Part shown: positions 6,316 through 9,769 of the stretch, piece after piece
Layout: the number at the start of each line of letters is the position of its first letter
How positions within the stretch are numbered: the stretch's first letter is position 1
Source: Planctomycetota bacterium
GTDB taxonomy: Bacteria; Planctomycetota; Phycisphaerae; UBA1845
Direction of reading: 5' to 3'
DNA: 9,769 nucleotides
Assembly: GCA_024278775.1 (NCBI GenBank)
Contig: JAJRSP010000001.1
Span: 1-9,769 of the forward strand
The notes under the pieces: generated by a model
The model's database searches: none
What the model was told of the DNA's origin: nothing
What the model saw: only the letters and a program-made list of their open reading frames with translations
Made by a program: the position numbers and the translations under genes

Positions 6316-7362
6316 ATGAGCAGACAAGCTAGTCCGGCCGTAGTGGGCGGGTTCGTGATCGGCGCGATCACGCTGGTTCTTATTGGCGTGTTGAGTTTCG
6401 GCGGTGGACGGTTTCTGAGTGAGAAGCACACGTTCGTGCTCTACTTCGAGGGTTCACTTAACGGGCTAACTGTAGGCTCCCCTGTCTTGTTCAAGGGTGT
6501 CAAGGTAGGACGTGTGTCTGATCTTCTTGTAAGGTATGATGCGCGGAACGGCGAAGTCACTACGCCGGTGTATGTGGAGCTGGACAACCGGATCGAGTCC
6601 GTCGGAGGCGAGAAGAACATCACCGAGACGATCACGCAACTGATTCATAACGGCTTGCGCGCAGAGCTGGTGCTTCAGAGCTTGATTACGGGACAACTCG
6701 CGATCCAACTGGATACGAAACAGGATACGGAGGAACGGCTCCTCGGGATCGAGCCACGATACCAGGAAATCCCCACCGTTCGTTCTGCGATGGAGCAAGT
6801 GCTCAATAAGCTTGAACGACTACCGGTCGAGGAAATGATTGCCGAGTTTAGAAGTCTGGTACGGGGGATAGATGGGTTTATCCGGTCGGACGAGTTGAAA
6901 CTTGCCATTTCGCGTCTGGATGTCGTGTTGGCGAACGCGGACGAACTCGTTCTGCATATTGACGCCAAAATCGACCCACTCAGTGACAGTGTGATTGCGG
7001 CCGCCGACGAGGGACGCGCCGCGCTAAAACAAGTTCGCGAATCCCTCGTGAAGCTCGAGGACCGGATGGACGCCGCACTGCGGGATTACCAGCATCTTGC
7101 CGCGACTATCGATGGCGAGGTCGGTCCACTCAGCAAGCAGTTCCAATCCACTCTGGCGGAGCTGCGTGAGGCCACGAAACAGGCAAGAACCACGCTCGAT
7201 ACGCTGGACCGTACGGTGGCTGAGGATTCACCCCTGCAGTTTCGTTTGAACACCGCATTGGACGAAATTGCCGCCGCTGCAAGATCAATGCGAGATCTGG
7301 CCGACTATGTCGAGAGACACCCCGAGTCATTATTACGCGGCAAGGCGGGAGATGGAGAATAG
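6316..7362 (+). CDS. mlaD: MCE-domain (MlaD/PqiB-like) periplasmic lipid-transport protein
   Basis: Substrate-binding and tunnel subunit of the lipid transporter, 348 aa. Seen: a short cytoplasmic N-terminus, one transmembrane helix (about residues 9-28, AVVGGFVIGAITLVLIGVLS), then a single MCE domain (about 37-134) with YFEGSLNGLTVGSPVLFKGV and a hydrophobic pore-loop-like segment NGLRAELVLQSLITGQLAIQLD. That segment is closer to PqiB/LetB-type MCE domains than to E. coli MlaD. The remaining roughly 200 residues are charged, helical and heptad-like (for example ALKQVRESLVKLEDRMDAAL), without further MCE domains. In the family, MCE domains hexamerise around a central hydrophobic channel; the helical tail may extend that channel across the periplasm (inference). 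MlaD of E. coli is about 180 aa, so this protein is much longer. It sits 41 nt after the ATPase gene and 3 nt before the lipoprotein gene. Confidence 0.88.
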   Translation: MSRQASPAVVGGFVIGAITLVLIGVLSFGGGRFLSEKHTFVLYFEGSLNGLTVGSPVLFKGVKVGRVSDLLVRYDARNGEVTTPVYVELDNRIESVGGEKNITETITQLIHNGLRAELVLQSLITGQLAIQLDTKQDTEERLLGIEPRYQEIPTVRSAMEQVLNKLERLPVEEMIAEFRSLVRGIDGFIRSDELKLAISRLDVVLANADELVLHIDAKIDPLSDSVIAAADEGRAALKQVRESLVKLEDRMDAALRDYQHLAATIDGEVGPLSKQFQSTLAELREATKQARTTLDTLDRTVAEDSPLQFRLNTALDEIAAAARSMRDLADYVERHPESLLRGKAGDGE

Positions 7363-7365
7363 ACC

Positions 7366-7983
7366 ATGCGGATGATCGTCCGATCGTATGTGTTGACCGT
7401 ATGCGGTGCGTCCCTGCTAGTCACGATGGGCTGCGGATCGAGTAAGGCGGTCCGGTACTACATGCTCAACGCCACCGCCAGGCATAAGTCGACAGTGGCG
7501 GGCCAACCATCGGGCCGAACGGTTCGCGTGGGTCCGGTTCATGTACCTGCTTACCTCGATCGCCAGCAAATGGTGAGCCGTATCGGTGGAAACACCGTGA
7601 AGTTCGCGCAGTTTGATCGTTGGGCGGAGCCGCTTCAGTATAGTATCCCCCGCGTACTAGCGGCCAACATAGCAGCCATGCTACCGGCAGAACGGGTCGC
7701 CCCCCTCTCCGTTAGTAGTACTGGTCCGTTCGATTATAGCGTTAGCGTCGACATCCGCCGGTTCGATGGTGTTCCCGGCGGGGAGGCCGAGCTCGTCGCA
7801 CAGTGGACCATCAGAGAACGATCCGGACGAACCACCGTGGGCCAAACGGATGATCCCCTAACGACATTAGTTCCGGATACGACGTACGACGCACTCGCTC
7901 ATGCAGAAAGCCGGCTACTGGCGGAGATGTGCCAGGCTATCGTCTCAGACATTCGCAAACTTACCGGTTCAAGAGCCGACTAA
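7366..7983 (+). CDS. pqiC: PqiC-like ABC-type transport auxiliary lipoprotein
   Basis: Likely outer-membrane lipoprotein that receives or docks the MCE channel; 205 aa. Seen: a basic N-terminus and hydrophobic signal segment (VLTVCGASLLVTMG), a lipobox-like site with the modified cysteine probably C23, and then PqiC/ABC_trans_aux motifs: VRYYMLNA, VRVGPVHVPAYLDRQQMVSR, FDRWAEPL, and a later repressive-strand region SVSVDIRRFDG. The lipobox is atypical (Thr at -3, Met at -2, Gly at -1). There is no Asp at +2, consistent with sorting to the outer membrane. GGAG at 7354-7357 lies 8 nt before ATG 7366, only 3 nt after the MCE-protein stop, so it is the last gene of the operon. Its TAA (7981-7983) overlaps the stop of the convergent kinase gene. 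In E. coli, PqiC accompanies PqiA and PqiB; here it accompanies an MlaE/MlaF core. Confidence 0.85.
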   Translation: MRMIVRSYVLTVCGASLLVTMGCGSSKAVRYYMLNATARHKSTVAGQPSGRTVRVGPVHVPAYLDRQQMVSRIGGNTVKFAQFDRWAEPLQYSIPRVLAANIAAMLPAERVAPLSVSSTGPFDYSVSVDIRRFDGVPGGEAELVAQWTIRERSGRTTVGQTDDPLTTLVPDTTYDALAHAESRLLAEMCQAIVSDIRKLTGSRAD

Positions 7984-8933
7984 CACCCACCTCGCGCCCG
8001 GTTCCGTTGATGCAGAAACCAGCCAGCCGCACCGATGGCACCGGCACTATGGGCCAGAGCGGCCAATTCGACCTCCGGCACGTCGTGGGTCATCTGCCAG
8101 GTCAAAGTGCCCAGTGCCCGCCGTACCGGCTCAAGCACGGTCGTCCCAGCAGCAGCCACGCCTCCGCCAAGCAGAATAAGACGCGGATTGACCACGTGCT
8201 GGAGCGTGACACACGCGGTAGCTATGGCCGAACAACATTCGTCCCAGATGCGCTGGGCCGGCTCATTCCCCGAGCCCGCAGCCGCCAGTAACGCCGGTAC
8301 TCCAAATGCCTTTCCCTCGGGGAATACGCCAAGCTCGATCCCACGTTGGACCATGTGCGACTCACTCGCATAGGCTTCCAAACAGCCTCCCTGGCCGCAA
8401 CCACACACCCTGCCACCCTGATTCACGATGATGTGGCCAAGCTCTCCGGCCTGTGAGAAATGCCCAAACAAAAGCTTACCGCCGGAAATCACACCACCGC
8501 CGACCCCCGTCCCGAGCGTGAACATGACCAAGTCGTCGACCCCGCGTCCCGCACCAACCCAATGCTCTCCGAAGCAGGCGGCGCGGGCGTCGTTGAGCAA
8601 CGTCACCGGTCGCCCCAAAGACGATTCCAGGCGTTGGGATAACGGAACATCTATCCAACCGGAAAGGTTGACGGATTTCTCAATGATACCATTAGCCATA
8701 TCGAGCGGACCGGGTGCCGCGACCCCCACACCTACGACATCCCGAATCGAAACGGTGGCGGTGTCGCAGACAGCCCTCGCCGCTTCCGCCATTCGTGACA
8801 TCACACACTCCGGCCCCTCATCGATCAGCGTCGGGGAATCGCTAGCAGCCAGAACGGTACCCGCCTGATCGACCAGACGCGCTTTAATGTTGGTACCGCC
8901 GAGGTCAAGACCGACCACGTGTACACTTTGCAT
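7980..8933 (-). CDS. ROK-family sugar kinase (glucokinase-like)
   Basis: Cytoplasmic ATP-dependent sugar kinase, 317 aa, the usual ROK length. Seen: the N-terminal phosphate-binding motif LDLGGTNIK (about 9-17), the sugar-binding/catalytic Asn-Asp in LLNDARAACFGE (D115), the glycine-rich FTLGTGVGGG, the ExGH motif in AGELGHIIV (E164, H167), and the ROK signature CGCGQGGCLE (C177, C179, C184), whose cysteines with H167 bind zinc. The LNDARAA and ExGH pattern fits glucokinase. N-acetylhexosamine kinases share it, so substrate is not settled. No helix-turn-helix region precedes the kinase domain, so it is not a ROK repressor. ATG 8933 is preferred over TTG 8948 because GGAG (8943-8946) lies 9 nt upstream of the ATG and overlaps the TTG region. 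It is co-oriented with msrA 55 nt upstream and may share its transcript. The TAG stop overlaps the stop of the convergent lipoprotein gene. Confidence 0.9.
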   Translation of the reverse strand: MQSVHVVGLDLGGTNIKARLVDQAGTVLAASDSPTLIDEGPECVMSRMAEAARAVCDTATVSIRDVVGVGVAAPGPLDMANGIIEKSVNLSGWIDVPLSQRLESSLGRPVTLLNDARAACFGEHWVGAGRGVDDLVMFTLGTGVGGGVISGGKLLFGHFSQAGELGHIIVNQGGRVCGCGQGGCLEAYASESHMVQRGIELGVFPEGKAFGVPALLAAAGSGNEPAQRIWDECCSAIATACVTLQHVVNPRLILLGGGVAAAGTTVLEPVRRALGTLTWQMTHDVPEVELAALAHSAGAIGAAGWFLHQRNRARGGC

Positions 8934-8942
8934 GCCTTCGGG

Positions 8943-8946
8943 CTCC
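8943..8946 (-). promoter_or_regulatory. Shine-Dalgarno site fixing the ROK kinase start
   Basis: GGAG on the minus strand, 9 nt before ATG 8933. It lies 1 nt inside the longer TTG-started frame (8948), so it can only serve the ATG. Confidence 0.55.
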
Positions 8947-8988
8947 AATGGTTCAGCTCATCGAAAGGCCGTGGGCGCACGGTATGCG

Positions 8989-9477
8989 TTACGGCTCCGG
9001 GGGTAACGAGCACGAAGCCAATCCGTGTTTTTCGAGATAGCGCTGGTGATACTCCTCCGCCGGGAAAAACGTGGAGGCGGCGGTGATTTCCGTAACGATC
9101 GGCCGGGAAAAACTTCCGGATTGGGCAAGCGCATCTATCGAAGCACGAGCGGCTTGTTCCTGTTCCGGCGTATGAAAAAAAATGGCCGAACGATACTGCG
9201 TGCCCACATCGGGGCCTTGCCGGTTGTGCTGTGTCGGATCGTGACACGTCCAAAAGACTTCGAGCAAATCCTCAAACGTAACCCGGTCGGGGTCATAGCC
9301 CACCTGTACGACTTCCGCATGTCCGGTGCGCCCGGTACAGACATCCTCATAGGTGGGGTTGGCCAGCGTGCCGCCCAGGTAGCCGGCCGTGGCCGTGACA
9401 ACCCCGTCAACCTTACGGAACGCAAACTCGACGCCCCAGAAGCAACCGGCTCCAAATGTTGCCATTTCCTTGGCCAT
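8989..9477 (-). CDS. msrA: Peptide methionine (S)-S-oxide reductase
   Basis: Reduces the S-epimer of methionine sulfoxide in proteins and free methionine, repairing oxidative damage, with thioredoxin as usual reductant. 162 aa with no signal peptide, so cytoplasmic. Seen: the nucleophile motif GAGCFWGVE (C12). By spacing with E. coli MsrA (C51, Y82, E94, D129, Y134), the equivalents Y43, E55, D90 and Y95 are all present, the last two in [12 protein letters not shown]-terminal cysteine in GLASCSLP (C156) is the likely resolving residue. ATG 9477 is well supported by AGAGGAG ending 6 nt upstream (9484-9490). It is a stand-alone MsrA: no MsrB domain is fused and no msrB is adjacent. The ROK kinase gene follows 55 nt downstream on the same strand. 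All catalytic residues are intact. Confidence 0.96.
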   Translation of the reverse strand: MAKEMATFGAGCFWGVEFAFRKVDGVVTATAGYLGGTLANPTYEDVCTGRTGHAEVVQVGYDPDRVTFEDLLEVFWTCHDPTQHNRQGPDVGTQYRSAIFFHTPEQEQAARASIDALAQSGSFSRPIVTEITAASTFFPAEEYHQRYLEKHGLASCSLPPEP

Positions 9478-9636
9478 GCCCGACTCCTCTCAGATCGCCC
9501 CGGCGTTTCCTCCGCGAGACGGTATCTTGAACGCAGCTTCTCCGTCCTGCAAGGGCAGACAAGTTATCGGAGGTGCTGTGACATCTTTTTTACACTATTT
9601 TTCCGTTGACTTCGCAGATGAGAAACGGGTAATCGA

Positions 9637-9741
9637 CCACGCCCAAAGGGCGTGGCTTTAGGAAGGCCCGCCCGAGCGGGCCGAGCGCGTCGTGAAGCCC
9701 CCGTTGGGGGCGATCATGTGGGAAGCCCCGTCGAGCGTGGG
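9637..9741. repeat. Cluster of four consecutive hairpins
   Basis: Four GC-rich inverted repeats sit in 105 nt with no gene. First: CCACGCCC (9637-9644), loop AAA, GGGCGTGG (9648-9655), perfect 8 bp. Second: GGCCCGC (9665-9671), loop CCGA, GCGGGCC (9676-9682), perfect 7 bp. Third: GCCCCC (9697-9702), loop GTT, GGGGGC (9706-9711), perfect 6 bp. Fourth: CCCCG (9726-9730), loop TCGAG, CG-T-GGG (9736-9741), 5 bp with one bulged T. The third and fourth both follow the phrase GAAGCCCC. No hairpin is followed by a long T-run on either strand, so simple termination does not explain the set. Confidence 0.8.
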
Positions 9742-9769
9742 TCATTATCGTTACTTCAAATCGAGCTCA
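9637..9769. mobile_element. Possible IS200/IS605-type end or derived MITE (cut by window edge)
   Basis: The hairpin CCACGCCC-AAA-GGGCGTGG followed by CTTTA, and the GAAGCCCCCG..GGGGGC hairpin, resemble subterminal imperfect palindromes at the ends of IS200/IS605 elements and the structured 3' ends that carry TnpB-associated RNA. This is a resemblance from memory, not an alignment. No tnpA or tnpB reading frame is visible before the window ends. It could be one end of a full element continuing to the right, a short non-autonomous derivative, or an unrelated structured intergenic region. Confidence 0.27.

Noticed and set aside
9637..9741. CRISPR array
   Set aside because: The four palindromes differ in sequence, stem length and loop; there is no constant repeat with regular spacers and no cas gene in view.
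9637..9741. Group II intron 3' end or simple terminator array
   Set aside because: No domain V-like hairpin with the AGC/GAAA hallmarks is visible, and no T-run follows any of the stems.

Overview
This is a moderately GC-rich (by eye), densely coded chromosomal window from a diderm (Gram-negative-type) bacterium. The diderm call rests on a complete MlaE/MlaF/MCE/lipoprotein lipid-transport operon. No ribosomal or phylogenetic marker is present. The HutH sequence, with motifs such as MIPQYT and CTPASVDS, reads more like the Bacteroidetes/PVC branch than the Pseudomonas branch, so a planctomycete-like or related environmental lineage is a weak guess. Nothing indicates a plasmid or phage. All recognised genes look intact.

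Layout: (1) 1-173 holds nothing I can assign. (2) 174-542 (-) is a group I truncated haemoglobin, divergent from (3) 699-2303 (+) histidine ammonia-lyase, followed 31 nt later by (4) mogA (2335-2877, TTG start), a molybdenum cofactor enzyme. (5) After a gap of about 210 nt comes 3091-4167 (+), a saccharopine-dehydrogenase/lysine-6-dehydrogenase family oxidoreductase. (6) A short hairpin/T-tract terminator abuts a good sigma70-like promoter at 4198-4246. This promoter heads a four-gene lipid-transport operon (4351-7983): STAS-MlaE permease, MlaF ATPase, MCE protein, PqiC-like lipoprotein. (7) This operon runs head-on into a ROK sugar kinase (7980-8933, -), with stop codons overlapping. (8) Upstream of the kinase on the same strand is msrA (8989-9477, -). 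(9) The right edge (9637-9741) carries four consecutive GC-rich hairpins resembling IS200/IS605-type ends; the window stops before any transposase or tnpB gene could be seen.

How the genes work together: the clearest functional unit is the lipid-transport operon. The permease and ATPase should form the inner-membrane ABC core. The MCE protein should be anchored by one N-terminal helix and project a long helical C-terminus into the periplasm. The lipoprotein should act at the outer membrane. The set mixes Mla-type (STAS, MlaE, MlaF) and Pqi-type (PqiC) parts and lacks a MlaC-like soluble carrier in the window. The other genes are single-gene metabolic or stress functions: haem-based O2/NO handling, histidine deamination, Moco synthesis, amino-acid dehydrogenation, sugar phosphorylation and methionine sulfoxide repair. 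They show no obvious shared pathway. I did not find a convincing undescribed defence or mobile system; the right-edge hairpin cluster and the hybrid lipid transporter are the items most worth following.
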